Below, one piece after another: positions 8,789 through 18,453 of a stretch of DNA of 64,000 nucleotides. The DNA is taken from contig NZ_CP035088.1 of assembly GCF_004786035.1 (NCBI RefSeq), positions 4,910,001 to 4,974,000 on the forward strand, given 5' to 3'. The DNA comes from Pseudomonas viciae (lineage in GTDB: Bacteria > Pseudomonadota > Gammaproteobacteria > Pseudomonadales > Pseudomonadaceae). Position numbers and translations under genes: made by a program. Every line of letters begins with the position of its first letter. The stretch's first letter is position 1. The notes beneath the pieces are model-generated. The model saw nothing but the letters and a program-made list of their open reading frames with translations. It did no database searches and had not been told where the DNA came from.

Positions 8789-10591
8789 GTGCGCCTTCTC
8801 TCTCGCATCCTCTTGCTGCTCCTCGCACTGCTTGTTGCCGTCGTGGCCGTGGTGCTTTATTACGTCGCCAATCCTCGCCTGCCGGTCTATACACCGGCCC
8901 AGCAGGTGCATTACCTGGATCAATGGAGCGCCGCCGAGCGCCAGACGTATTACTTCACGCCCCAGGGCACCCAGGTCAAAGGCCTGCGCTACGACTGGTT
9001 CACCGCCCTCGAACTGCCGTTTTCGCAACAACGCTTCGCTTCGCCTGAGTATCTGGCGCGTTTTGGCTTCCTGGTCGACCCGGCGCAGAAAGCCACGTCG
9101 AGCAATCCCGGCAACTTGCCGGTAGGTTTCGCCCGGCACCAGAACCCGAACAGCGCCGAGCAATTCCTGGACATCACCTGCGCTGCCTGTCACACCGGCG
9201 AACTGCGCTTCAAGGGCCAGGCGATACGGATCGATGGCGGCTCGGCCCAACATGTACTGCCTTCCAGTGTTCCGACATTACGCGGTGGCAGTTTCGGACA
9301 GGCCCTGGTCGCCAGTCTGGCTTCTACCTACTACAACCCCTGGAAATTCGAACGCTTCGCCCGTCAGGTATTGGGCAAGGACTACGATGCCCGGCACGAA
9401 GAATTGCGTGACCAGTTCAAGACCTCCCTGTACACCTTCCTGCGGGTGGCCTGGAACGACACTCATCGCGGCCTCTACCCCACCGAAGAAGGCCCGGGCC
9501 GCACCGACGCCTTTGGCCGTATTGCCAACGCCAGCTTTGGCGATGCCATTTCGCCGGAAAACTACCGGGTCGCCAACGCACCGGTGGATTACCCGCAACT
9601 GTGGGACATATGGACCTTCGACTGGGTGCAATGGAACGGCTCGGCCCAGCAACCGATGGCCCGTAATGTCGGCGAAGCGCTCGGTGTAGGCGCCACGCTG
9701 AATTTCTTCGACGCCCAGGGCAAGCCATTGCAGGGCGATGCGCGCTACCCCTCCAGCGTGCGCGTGCGCGACCTGAACAAGATCGAGGAAACCCTGCAAC
9801 TGCTCAAGCCGCCGGTGTGGCCGGAAGCGTTGCTTGGCGCGATAGACAAACCCCTGGCCGCCAAGGGCCGGACGCTGTTCGCCGAAAACTGCGCCGGCTG
9901 CCATGTGCCCAAAGTGGTCCAGGGTCCCGACAGACCGGTCCAGCAACTGCACATGCTGCCGGTAAAAGTGATTGGCACCGATCCGGGCACCGCCAATAAC
10001 ATTGCCGACCACCGCTTCGACCTGACCAGCCTGCAGTGGGATCCGGCCGAGCTGGCGAAGCTGGGTGTGCACCTGCACCCTACGCCAACGGCCCCCCTGG
10101 ACCTGAGCCAGATCTCGGCAGCCAAAGGCCTGGCCTACGTGACGGCATTTGTCGAAGAACGGGCTTACCGTGATGCCGGCGTGACTGACGCCGAGCGCCC
10201 TGCCCTGAATGGCTTTGACCTGCCCATCGGCGTGCGTGAACTGCGCGCCTACAAGGCCCGGCCGCTGGCGGGTGTCTGGGCCACGCCACCGTTCCTGCAC
10301 AACGGCTCGGTGCCGACCCTCTATCAACTGCTGTCCCCCCAGGCCGAGCGGGCGACCACCTTTTATAAAGGCAGCTTCGAATACGATCCGCGCCACCTGG
10401 GCTATCGCACCGAAGCCTTCACCAACGCCTTTCTCTTTGATACCGGGATAACCGGCAACCACAACAGTGGCCACGAATTCCGTGCCGGTGAGGGCAATGG
10501 TGTGATTGGTCGCCTGCTGCAACCGCAAGAACGCTGGGCGCTGCTGGAGTACCTCAAGGTGCTCGGCGGGCCGCTGGAGTCGCAACTGTAA
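8789..10591 (+). CDS. Di-haem cytochrome c, peroxidase-like (RoxA-like)
   Basis: 600 aa from a GTG start. An N-terminal hydrophobic segment (LLLLLALLVAVVAVVLYYV) anchors or exports it. Two c-type haem motifs are visible: CAACH near residue 131 and CAGCH near residue 368. The C-terminal half (GVWATPPFLHNGSVPTL) matches di-haem cytochrome c peroxidase/MauG-RoxA type proteins. It is therefore a periplasmic redox enzyme; the substrate is unknown. It is followed after 31 bp by a catalase-like gene, a pairing that suggests peroxide-linked chemistry. Confidence 0.8.
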   Translation: MRLLSRILLLLLALLVAVVAVVLYYVANPRLPVYTPAQQVHYLDQWSAAERQTYYFTPQGTQVKGLRYDWFTALELPFSQQRFASPEYLARFGFLVDPAQKATSSNPGNLPVGFARHQNPNSAEQFLDITCAACHTGELRFKGQAIRIDGGSAQHVLPSSVPTLRGGSFGQALVASLASTYYNPWKFERFARQVLGKDYDARHEELRDQFKTSLYTFLRVAWNDTHRGLYPTEEGPGRTDAFGRIANASFGDAISPENYRVANAPVDYPQLWDIWTFDWVQWNGSAQQPMARNVGEALGVGATLNFFDAQGKPLQGDARYPSSVRVRDLNKIEETLQLLKPPVWPEALLGAIDKPLAAKGRTLFAENCAGCHVPKVVQGPDRPVQQLHMLPVKVIGTDPGTANNIADHRFDLTSLQWDPAELAKLGVHLHPTPTAPLDLSQISAAKGLAYVTAFVEERAYRDAGVTDAERPALNGFDLPIGVRELRAYKARPLAGVWATPPFLHNGSVPTLYQLLSPQAERATTFYKGSFEYDPRHLGYRTEAFTNAFLFDTGITGNHNSGHEFRAGEGNGVIGRLLQPQERWALLEYLKVLGGPLESQL

Positions 10592-10622
10592 TGATGACCT
10601 TCTCAGGCAAAAGGAATTTCCC

Positions 10623-11759
10623 ATGCTGATCACGCTCTGGCTGCGCCTCGGCGCCTTTTTGGGCAAGACGCTCCTGTGGCTGCTGGGCATCGGGCTGCTC
10701 GGCTGGGCACTGGCCACGGCCTGGTTCGCCTGGCAACACAGCGGGGCGGTCTCGGACAAAGAGCAGATTGCCCCCGGCGAAGCCGCCATGACCCAGGACA
10801 TCATCCAGACCGCCATCCGCATCGTCGATCAGCACCGTGAAGGCACGCGCTACCTGCGCGACGCCCACGCCAAGGCCCATGGCTGCGTCATGGCCGAAGT
10901 CCAGGTGCCGGCCGATCTGCCGGCACCGTTGCGCCAGGGCGTCTTTGCCGAGCCGGGGAAGGTCTGGCAGGCGACGATTCGCCTGTCCAACGGCAACGCC
11001 TACCCGCAGTTCGACAGCCTGCGCGATGCGCGGGGGATGGCGATCAAGCTGGCAAACGTACCGGGTAAACAATTGCTGGGGGACCGACAGTCGCAAGGCG
11101 AACAGGATTTCGTGATGTTCAACCATCCGAACTTCTTCGTCAGTGATGTCGCCGAGTATCGTCAGAATGTGGCCGCCCAGGCCGATGGAAAAAAGGCGAT
11201 GGCGTTCTTTCCGAGCCTGGATCCGCGCAGTTGGCAGATTCGCCATTTGTTCATTGCCCTGGCGACCCTCTCACCGGCCCCCGCCAGTCCGACCCAGACC
11301 ACCTATTTTTCGGTGTCGCCCTACAAATTCGGAACGGCCAACGCCAAGTTTCGCGTAGCGCCGGATCCGGACAACTGCCCGGCCTATACCCTGCCGGCGC
11401 AAAACCAGGACCTGCCGAATTTTTTGCGTAGCGCGCTGAATCAGCAGTTATCCACAGACCGCGTACCGGCGTGTTTTGTCCTGCAGATCCAACGCCAGGA
11501 TCCAAGCAAGTACATGCCGATCGAAGACACCAGTATTGAATGGCGAGAAAGTGATGCCCCGTTCGAAACGGTGGCGCGAATCAAGGTGCCGGCCCAGGAT
11601 TTCGATACGCCCAAGCTGAACCTGGCCTGCGACAATCAGTCCTTCAACCCGTGGTTCGGCATTGAGGCCCATCGCCCCATCGGCGGTATCAACCGCTTGC
11701 GCAAAGCCGTGTATGAGGCGGTCAGCGATTACCGTCATAGCCGCAATGCCGAGCAGTAA
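10623..11759 (+). CDS. Catalase-family haem protein
   Basis: 378 aa from ATG 10623. An N-terminal membrane segment (about residues 10-35) precedes a shortened catalase-like core: GCVMAEVQV, IRLSNGNAYPQFDSLRDARGMAIK and FVMFNHPNFFV correspond to the beta-barrel of the srpA/catalase superfamily. At this length it is a minimal catalase-related peroxidase rather than a classical catalase. The gene sits 31 bp after the di-haem cytochrome gene and is probably co-transcribed. Likely periplasm-facing; activity not established. Confidence 0.8.
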   Translation: MLITLWLRLGAFLGKTLLWLLGIGLLGWALATAWFAWQHSGAVSDKEQIAPGEAAMTQDIIQTAIRIVDQHREGTRYLRDAHAKAHGCVMAEVQVPADLPAPLRQGVFAEPGKVWQATIRLSNGNAYPQFDSLRDARGMAIKLANVPGKQLLGDRQSQGEQDFVMFNHPNFFVSDVAEYRQNVAAQADGKKAMAFFPSLDPRSWQIRHLFIALATLSPAPASPTQTTYFSVSPYKFGTANAKFRVAPDPDNCPAYTLPAQNQDLPNFLRSALNQQLSTDRVPACFVLQIQRQDPSKYMPIEDTSIEWRESDAPFETVARIKVPAQDFDTPKLNLACDNQSFNPWFGIEAHRPIGGINRLRKAVYEAVSDYRHSRNAEQ

Positions 11760-11790
11760 ATAACGGGGCGTAGGATTCAGTCTTTTTTTG

Positions 11791-11824
11791 GGGCTGCTGC
11801 GCAGCCCATCGGGGATAAATCCCC
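11791..11824. repeat. REP-like paired hairpins
   Basis: Two adjacent palindromes (GGGCTGC-TGC-GCAGCCC at 11791-11807 and GGGGA-TAAA-TCCCC at 11811-11824) lie between convergent genes. The first hairpin is the type found in fluorescent-Pseudomonas REP elements. No T-run follows on either strand. Confidence 0.6.
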
Positions 11825-11881
11825 TCACCACAGTTGATGACCTTGCTTTAGCGAACAGCCTCAAGCTTTTGCCTCGTCACT

Positions 11882-12799
11882 TCAACCGTGCTTGGTGTTC
11901 ACCAGTTCTGCGATCAGAAAATCCCTGAATGCAGAAACCGCCGCCGGCAAATTGCGTCCGGCCATGCTTTGCAGTTCGATGCGCCGTGCCTGCATACCTT
12001 CATCAAGGATTGGCAGGCACTGCAACTGCTTGTCCGCCACCTGTTTGTGCAAGGTCATCTCGCTGGCCAGGCTAATGACGCCTTCCTCACGGACGAAGCT
12101 GTAGAGCGCGGCCACGTAATTGGTGGTCAGTACCGGATCGAACAGTAACCCCTGTACACCGCAACAGATGTCGAACAGTTGCCGTATCGTGGTATCGGCC
12201 TTGGGCAACGCAATGGGCCAGGGTTGCAACTCGGCGAGGCTGACCGCTTCACGCCCGGCCAACGGATGGGAATTGGAGACCACCGCAAAAATCGCCCCGC
12301 TCAAGACATGTTCGACCTTGATTTCCTTCTGCGGCGACAGGCTGAAGGTCATCGCCAGATCGGCTTCGCCGGAACGCACTTTCTCAGTCGCCTGCGCAGG
12401 CGCGCACACCTCCAATGTGAAATGGATGCCCTGATACTCACGCCTGAATGCGCTGATGCTCCTGGGCATGTATTCCAGGGCAAAACCTTCCGAGCAGGCG
12501 ACATGCACATGCCCCCGTTGCAAGCCATGCAGCTCGGTAATTTCCAGCACCACCTGCTCAGCCTCAAGTTGCGACTTGCGCGCATAAGCCGCCAGTCGCG
12601 TCCCGGCCTCGCTGAGCACCATGCCTCGGGCACGGCGCTCAAACAAGCTGGCGTCCAGAGCCAACTCAAGCTTGGAAATCTGTCGGCTCACCGCTGACGC
12701 CGCCACATTGAGCCGCACCGAAGCTTCGCTGACCGATCCGCACCGCGCTACTTCCAGGAAATAGCGCAATGCCGTGGACTGCACGCCATACAGCTGCAT
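11882..12799 (-). CDS. LysR-type regulator of the peptide ABC operon
   Basis: 305 aa from ATG 12799 (MQLYGVQS); an upstream in-frame extension is not credible. The N-terminal winged HTH is clear (YFLEVARCGSVSEASVRLNV, AASAVSRQISKLE), followed by a periplasmic-binding-like effector domain. Divergent from the ABC operon at 12987 with a 187-bp shared control region, so it probably regulates it. Inducer unknown; a peptide or its product is inferred. Confidence 0.88.
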   Translation of the reverse strand: MQLYGVQSTALRYFLEVARCGSVSEASVRLNVAASAVSRQISKLELALDASLFERRARGMVLSEAGTRLAAYARKSQLEAEQVVLEITELHGLQRGHVHVACSEGFALEYMPRSISAFRREYQGIHFTLEVCAPAQATEKVRSGEADLAMTFSLSPQKEIKVEHVLSGAIFAVVSNSHPLAGREAVSLAELQPWPIALPKADTTIRQLFDICCGVQGLLFDPVLTTNYVAALYSFVREEGVISLASEMTLHKQVADKQLQCLPILDEGMQARRIELQSMAGRNLPAAVSAFRDFLIAELVNTKHG

Positions 12800-12986
12800 C
12801 GGAACCTCCGAGCATTGCCTTTTTGGCAAAGAAAGTATCGAAAGATTGTACTTGTGGCATTGATAGCCTTTCCCTACATTCGTGTCCAGACCAAAAAAAA
12901 CTTCGCCTGAACTTCTCCTCCTCATTTACCGCATTTGCGATTCGCTGCCCTTTGATTCAACCACTCTCGCCAACGGAGACGACGGC

Positions 12987-14507
12987 ATGGGCATCAAAGG
13001 TTTCGCCTGCAGTATCGCGCTGATGGGTCTGATCAGCAGCTTTGCGGCTCATGCCGACAAAGCCAACGACACCCTGGTTTACGCTTCCGACAGCGAACCT
13101 GAAAACATCAGCCCCTATCACAACGATCTCCGTGAAGGAGTGATTCTCGGCCGGCTGATCTGGGACAACCTGATCTACCGCGATCCCAACAGCGGCGAAT
13201 ACAAGCCCATGCTGGCCACCGGCTGGAAACAGGTCGACGACACCACCATCGACCTTGAGCTGCGCAAAGGCGTCAAATTTCACAACGGCGACCCCTTCAC
13301 CGCCGACGACGTGGTGTTCACCCTCAACTACGTGGTGTCGGCCGAAGCGAAAGTCGTGACCGTGCAAAACGTCGACTGGATCAAGAGCGCCGAAAAAACC
13401 GGTGACTACAGCGTCCGCCTGTATTTGAAGAAGCCTTTCCCTCCCGCACTGGAATACCTGTCCAACGCCGTTCCGATGTTTCCCAAGCAGTATTTCGAGA
13501 AGGTCGGCCTGGCCGAATTCAGTCGCAAGCCAGTGGGCACCGGACCGTACAAAGCCGTGTCAGTGGTGGCCGGCGAAGGCGTAAGCATGGCGATCAACAC
13601 GGACTACTTTGCGGACAGCCCACAAGGCAAGCCACATATCGCTCACCTCAAGTTTCGGGTAATCCCGGATGCAGAAACCCGCCTGGCCGAGTTGATGACC
13701 GGCGGTGTCGACTGGATCTGGCGCGTCACCTCGGATCAGGCAATCGACCTCAAAGGTATACCGAACCTCACCGTGACCAGCGCAGAAACCATGCGCATCG
13801 GTTTCCTGATTCTCGATGCGCGTGGCACCTCCACCGAAAACTCGCCAATGAAAAACCTCAAGGTGCGTCAAGCGATCAACCATGCGATCAACCGCGAGGC
13901 ACTGGCGACGCAGTTGGTGGGTGGCCAAGCCAAGCCCTTACAGGTTGCGTGTTATCCACGCCAGTTCGGTTGCGATACCTCTGCGGCCACTGTCTACAAC
14001 TTTGACCCGGCCAAAGCCCGCGCGCTGCTCGCCGAGGCCGGTTACCCAAATGGCTTCGAGACGGAAATATTCGCTTATCGCGACCGTGATTACGTCGAAG
14101 CCATCATCGGCAACCTGCGCGCGGTGGGCATCAACGCCAAGTTGCGCTACTTGAAGTACGCCGCCCTACGAGATCAGCAACGCGGCGGTAAGGTGCCCAT
14201 GTCGTTCCAGGCCTGGGGCTCGTTCTCGATCCTCGACACCTCGGCGTCGGCCGGCACCTGGTTCAAGGGCAATCCGGACGACAACATCAAAGATCCACAA
14301 GTGCAGAACTGGTTGCAGACCGCCGATAACGCCCTCGATCCGCAAGTGCGCAAGGACAATTACCGCAAGGCATTGCAGCGCATCAGCGAACAGGCGTACT
14401 GGGCCCCGCTGTTCAACTACTCGATGAACTACGCCTACAGCTCCGAACTGGCATTCACGCCATATCCGGATGAGCTGCCGCGTTTCGTTCAGTCCAGTTG
14501 GAAGTAA
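12987..14507 (+). CDS. ABC transporter peptide-binding protein (SBP family 5)
   Basis: 506 aa from ATG 12987, preceded by GGAG; the first ~24 residues form a signal peptide ending SFAAHA. The mature protein begins with LVYASDSEPENISPY and contains the family-5 signature around WKQVDDTTIDLELRKGVKFHNGDPFTADDVVF. This family binds di- and oligopeptides or opines in the periplasm for DppBCDF/Opp-type transporters. First gene of an operon with two permeases, two ATPases and two M20 peptidases, which supports a peptide or N-acyl amino acid ligand. Confidence 0.92.
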   Translation: MGIKGFACSIALMGLISSFAAHADKANDTLVYASDSEPENISPYHNDLREGVILGRLIWDNLIYRDPNSGEYKPMLATGWKQVDDTTIDLELRKGVKFHNGDPFTADDVVFTLNYVVSAEAKVVTVQNVDWIKSAEKTGDYSVRLYLKKPFPPALEYLSNAVPMFPKQYFEKVGLAEFSRKPVGTGPYKAVSVVAGEGVSMAINTDYFADSPQGKPHIAHLKFRVIPDAETRLAELMTGGVDWIWRVTSDQAIDLKGIPNLTVTSAETMRIGFLILDARGTSTENSPMKNLKVRQAINHAINREALATQLVGGQAKPLQVACYPRQFGCDTSAATVYNFDPAKARALLAEAGYPNGFETEIFAYRDRDYVEAIIGNLRAVGINAKLRYLKYAALRDQQRGGKVPMSFQAWGSFSILDTSASAGTWFKGNPDDNIKDPQVQNWLQTADNALDPQVRKDNYRKALQRISEQAYWAPLFNYSMNYAYSSELAFTPYPDELPRFVQSSWK

Positions 14508-14605
14508 TCCGCCACCGGGCGAATTGAGCGAGCGCTGCCGTGGCGTGCGGCCCCCCACGGCCACGGCTTCACATCTGTCATCCATTGAATATGAGGAAAC
14601 TTGCC

Positions 14606-15523
14606 ATGCTTGGATTCCTTCTACGCCGTCTGGGCATCGCTTTTTGCGTCGCCATTACCGTGTCGGTGATCAGTTTCTCTTTGTTGCATCTGTCCGGCGA
14701 TCTGGCCACGGCCATTGGCGGGCCAGAAGCCACCAGTGAACAGATCGAGCAGATCCGTGTGCAATACGGCTTGAACAAACCTTTACCCACCCAGTACATC
14801 AACTGGCTGGGCGGTTTGCTGCGGCTGGACCTGGGCAACTCGTTTTTCTTCCAGGAGTCGGTCTACAACCTCGTCGCCAGCCGTTTGCCGATTACCCTCG
14901 GGCTAGGTGCCATGGCCCTGGGCATCGCCTTGCTGGTGGCGATTCCCCTGGGTGTACTGGCCGCGGTCAAACGCGACACCTGGATAGACCGATTGGCCTT
15001 GAGCATTGCGGTACTGGGTCAGGCAATGCCCAGTTTCTGGTTTGCGCTGATGTTGATCGTGGTGTTTGCGGTGACGCTCAAGTGGCTGCCCGTCTCCGGC
15101 AACTCAAGCATGCTGCATTTCGTCATGCCGGCCATTGCCTTGGGGTACTACGCAACGCCGGCAATCATGCGCCTGACCCGTGCCGGCATGCTGGATGTGC
15201 TCAGTTGCGATTACATCCGCACCGCCCGCGCCAAAGGCCTGCGCCCTGCCCACGTGTTGTTCAAGCATGCATTGCGCAACGCATTGATTCCGGTCGTTGC
15301 GCTGGCAGCGGTGGAGTTCGGCTTCATGCTCGGCGGTTCGGTGGTGATCGAAACCGTGTTCTCCCTGCAAGGCATCGGACAACTCGCCTGGGACGCCATC
15401 GCCCGTGACGACTTCCCGGTGGTACAGGCGGTGGTCCTGCTGATTGCGGTGATCTACATCATCCTCACCTTGCTGGCCGATGTGCTCAACGCACTGCTCG
15501 ACCCGCGCATTCGCGTGCGCTAG
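14606..15523 (+). CDS. ABC transporter permease, DppB type
   Basis: 305 aa from ATG 14606. About six membrane segments, opening LLRRLGIAFCVAITVSVISF and carrying the EAA-type loop near YIRTARAKGLRPAHVLFKHALRNA, which contacts the ATPase. The LLHLSGD stretch and the early periplasmic domain are typical of the first permease of dipeptide ABC systems. Sits between the binding protein and the second permease. Confidence 0.93.
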   Translation: MLGFLLRRLGIAFCVAITVSVISFSLLHLSGDLATAIGGPEATSEQIEQIRVQYGLNKPLPTQYINWLGGLLRLDLGNSFFFQESVYNLVASRLPITLGLGAMALGIALLVAIPLGVLAAVKRDTWIDRLALSIAVLGQAMPSFWFALMLIVVFAVTLKWLPVSGNSSMLHFVMPAIALGYYATPAIMRLTRAGMLDVLSCDYIRTARAKGLRPAHVLFKHALRNALIPVVALAAVEFGFMLGGSVVIETVFSLQGIGQLAWDAIARDDFPVVQAVVLLIAVIYIILTLLADVLNALLDPRIRVR

Positions 15524-15532
15524 GAGCCCTTC

Positions 15533-16435
15533 ATGAGTACCCCCACTACCCTGGCGATCAACGACTACCTGCCGCCACCGAGCAGCCTGAGCCGGGTGCT
15601 TGGCAAAAGCTTTCGCCACCGAGGCTTCGCCATCGGCGCTGCGTTGCTGCTGATCATTTTTGCTGGCGCGCTGTTCGCGCCATGGCTGGCGCCTTATGAC
15701 CCCTATGCGCAAGACGTGATGTTGCGCATGAAGCCGCCGGTCTGGATGGCTAACGGCACTTGGGAATATGTCCTGGGCACCGACAAATTGGGCCGCGATT
15801 ACCTGTCACGGTTGCTCTACGGCGCGCGGATTTCACTGTTTATCGGCATTGCGGCGGCGCTGATTTCCGGCGTCATCGGCACCGTCATGGGTCTGCTGGC
15901 CGGCTACTACGGCGGCAAGGTCGATGCGTTTATCAGCTACCTGATCACCACTCGGCTGGCGCTGCCGGTGGTCATGGTTGCCCTGGCCTCTGCCTCGTTG
16001 ATGGGCGGCTCGCTGAAAGTGGTGATCATTCTGCTCGGCTGCCTGCTCTGGGACCGCTTCGCGGTGGTGGTTCGGGCCTCGGTGCAACAGATTCGCGATG
16101 CCGAATATATCGCCTCGGCACAAGCCCTGGGGTGTTCGACCTTGCGCATTCTGCTCAGTGAAATCCTGCCCAATCTGGTGGGTGCGCTGATCGTGGTCGC
16201 GACCCTGGAAATGGCCCACGCGATCCTGCTGGAGTCGGCGCTGTCGTTCCTTGGGGTGGGCGTACAACCGCCGACGCCGTCCTGGGGGCTGATGATCGCC
16301 GAGGGCAAACCCTACATGTTCTTTTCCCCATGGGTCATCGCCATCCCGGGCATCGCCCTGATGATTCTGGTGCTGGGCATCAACTTGGTCGGCGACGGCC
16401 TGCGTGATCTGATCCTGCCCGACGGCCGTAACTGA
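15533..16435 (+). CDS. ABC transporter permease, DppC type
   Basis: 300 aa, starting 10 bp after the DppB-type gene. About six membrane segments; the N-terminal cytoplasmic leader precedes a long helix, then LGTDKLGRDYLSRLLYGARISL, diagnostic of DppC/OppC permeases. The EAA loop is YIASAQALGCSTLRILLSEILPN. Forms the channel together with the DppB-type partner. Confidence 0.93.
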   Translation: MSTPTTLAINDYLPPPSSLSRVLGKSFRHRGFAIGAALLLIIFAGALFAPWLAPYDPYAQDVMLRMKPPVWMANGTWEYVLGTDKLGRDYLSRLLYGARISLFIGIAAALISGVIGTVMGLLAGYYGGKVDAFISYLITTRLALPVVMVALASASLMGGSLKVVIILLGCLLWDRFAVVVRASVQQIRDAEYIASAQALGCSTLRILLSEILPNLVGALIVVATLEMAHAILLESALSFLGVGVQPPTPSWGLMIAEGKPYMFFSPWVIAIPGIALMILVLGINLVGDGLRDLILPDGRN

Positions 16436-16450
16436 TAGAAGGTACCGAAC

Positions 16451-17467
16451 ATGGCACTACTCCATGTAGAAAACCTGCGGGTGGACATTCCCATGGGTAA
16501 CAATCCGACAGCGGATGACATGCTGCATGCGGTGCGCGGCCTGGATTTTCAGGTCGAGCGCGGCGAGATGCTGTGCATTGTCGGGGAGTCCGGCTGCGGC
16601 AAATCCCTGACCTCGCTGGCACTCATGGACCTGCTGCCGCGCAAGGCCAAGCGCACCGCCAGCCGACTGACGCTGGACGGCATCGACATGCTCGGCCAGA
16701 GCGAGCGAAGCATGTGCGACCTGCGCGGCAACCGCCTGGCGATGATCTTCCAGGAGCCCATGACCGCGCTGAATCCGGCCTACAGCATCGGCGATCAGCT
16801 CAGTGAAGTACTGACCCGGCACCGCAAGGTGTCGCGCAAGGATGCGCTGGCCCGCGCCGCGCAGATGCTGGAAAAAGTCGGCATCAGCAATGCTGGCGAG
16901 CGCCTGCGTCAGTACCCGCATCAACTCTCCGGGGGCTTGCGCCAACGAGTGATTATTGCCATGGCGTTGATGTGCGAGCCAGACCTGATCATCGCTGACG
17001 AGCCGACCACCGCACTGGACGTGACCATTCAGGCGCAAATCCTGCGCCTGATCCGCGATATTCAGAAAGAACTGGGTCTGGCGGTGATCTTTATCACCCA
17101 CGACCTTGGGCTGGTGGCCCGCATCGCCGACCGGGTGGCCGTGATGTACGCCGGGGAAATCGTCGAAAGCGCTCCCGCCCGACAACTCTTCGAGAACCCG
17201 CGACATCCGTACACCCGTGGCCTGCTGGCCAGCATCCCGATTCCAGGGCGGACCAAACCGGGCGAAGCGCTGGGTTCGATTCCCGGTCTGGTGCCGAGCC
17301 TGGTGGGTGAACAACACGGGTGTGCGTTTCGCAATCGTTGCGCGCACACCGTCCAGGGGTGTGCCCGGGAGGTGCCCGAAGTGCACCAGGACGGACATAT
17401 GGCGCGCTGCCTGCTGGCGGCTTCCGGCCCGAAACCGCTGCTGGTTAAAGAGAGTGCCCGCTCATGA
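16451..17467 (+). CDS. ABC transporter ATPase, DppD type
   Basis: 338 aa. Walker A GESGCGKS (about residues 44-51), signature LSGGLRQRV, Walker [13 protein letters not shown], and the C-terminal oligopeptide-transporter extension with [14 protein letters not shown], which binds an iron-sulfur cluster in relatives. Overlaps the next ATPase gene by 4 bp (ATGA). The signature has L where M is usual; I regard this as harmless. Confidence 0.93.
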   Translation: MALLHVENLRVDIPMGNNPTADDMLHAVRGLDFQVERGEMLCIVGESGCGKSLTSLALMDLLPRKAKRTASRLTLDGIDMLGQSERSMCDLRGNRLAMIFQEPMTALNPAYSIGDQLSEVLTRHRKVSRKDALARAAQMLEKVGISNAGERLRQYPHQLSGGLRQRVIIAMALMCEPDLIIADEPTTALDVTIQAQILRLIRDIQKELGLAVIFITHDLGLVARIADRVAVMYAGEIVESAPARQLFENPRHPYTRGLLASIPIPGRTKPGEALGSIPGLVPSLVGEQHGCAFRNRCAHTVQGCAREVPEVHQDGHMARCLLAASGPKPLLVKESARS

Positions 17468-18453
17468 AAAAAGACATCGCTCTGGAGCTGTGCGATATCC
17501 GTCGCGAGTTCCGTATCAGCAAGGGCTTTTTCAAACCCGCCGCCACGCTGAAGGCCGTTGATGGCGTGTCACTGCGCCTGATGCGCGGTGAAACCCTCGG
17601 TCTGGTGGGTGAGTCCGGTTGCGGCAAAAGCACCCTGGCCAAGATTCTGCTCGGCCTGCTACAGCCCACTCAAGGCGACGTGCTGGTCAATGGCAAACAT
17701 CTGGCAGCGACAGATCGCAAGGAAATGTCCCGGCGGATCCAGCCGATTTTCCAGGATCCGTATTCATCGCTGAACCCACGCAAGACTCTGCGCGAAATCA
17801 TCACCCTGCCGTTGATCGTCCACGACATCGGCACCACCAGCGAGCGACGCAAGAAAACCGAAGAAATGCTCGATGTAGTCGGCCTTCCCCGGCGCGTGAT
17901 CGACAGCTACCCGAACCAGTTGTCCGGCGGCCAGCGCCAGCGCGTGGCGATTGCCAGGGCGCTGATCATGCGCCCTGATGTGTTGATCTGCGACGAGCCG
18001 ACTTCGGCGCTGGACGTGTCGGTGCAGGCGCAAATCCTCAATCTGTTGCAAGACCTCAAGCGCGAGTTCGGCCTGACCTATCTGCTGATCAGCCACAACC
18101 TGGCGGTTATCGAACACCTCGCCGACCGGGTGGCCGTGATGTATCTGGGGCGTATTGTCGAAGAACGCACCCGCCAGTCGCTGTTCGCCGAACCCGGCCA
18201 TCCGTATACCCGCGCCTTGCTGGATTCGGTACTCACCCCCGATCCCCGCTTGGGCATTCCAGACATCGGACTGCACGGCGCCTTCCCCAACCCGATGTCC
18301 CCGCCCTCCGGTTGCACCTTTCATCCGCGCTGCCCGAACTGCCTGGAGCGCTGCAAAACAGCCTATCCGGCCAACGATCCGATTATCGGCGGCAACGTCC
18401 GTTGCCACCTCCACGACAGTCCCACCCAAACACTGGAGCTTGTCCACTCATGA
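17464..18453 (+). CDS. ABC transporter ATPase, DppF type
   Basis: 329 aa. Walker [10 protein letters not shown], signature LSGGQRQRV, Walker [13 protein letters not shown]-loop in LLISHNL. The C-terminus carries the same Cys-rich extension ([14 protein letters not shown]) as the DppD-type partner. The two ATPases form a heterodimer. Overlaps upstream and downstream genes by 4 bp each, so the operon is tightly coupled. Confidence 0.93.
   Translation: MKKDIALELCDIRREFRISKGFFKPAATLKAVDGVSLRLMRGETLGLVGESGCGKSTLAKILLGLLQPTQGDVLVNGKHLAATDRKEMSRRIQPIFQDPYSSLNPRKTLREIITLPLIVHDIGTTSERRKKTEEMLDVVGLPRRVIDSYPNQLSGGQRQRVAIARALIMRPDVLICDEPTSALDVSVQAQILNLLQDLKREFGLTYLLISHNLAVIEHLADRVAVMYLGRIVEERTRQSLFAEPGHPYTRALLDSVLTPDPRLGIPDIGLHGAFPNPMSPPSGCTFHPRCPNCLERCKTAYPANDPIIGGNVRCHLHDSPTQTLELVHS

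Noticed and set aside
9278..10822. 514-codon open frame opposite the di-haem cytochrome
   Set aside because: Antisense shadow; the plus-strand gene has two haem motifs and a signal anchor.
11781..11824. Intrinsic terminator after the catalase-like gene
   Set aside because: The T-run precedes rather than follows the hairpin on the coding strand; called a REP-like repeat instead.
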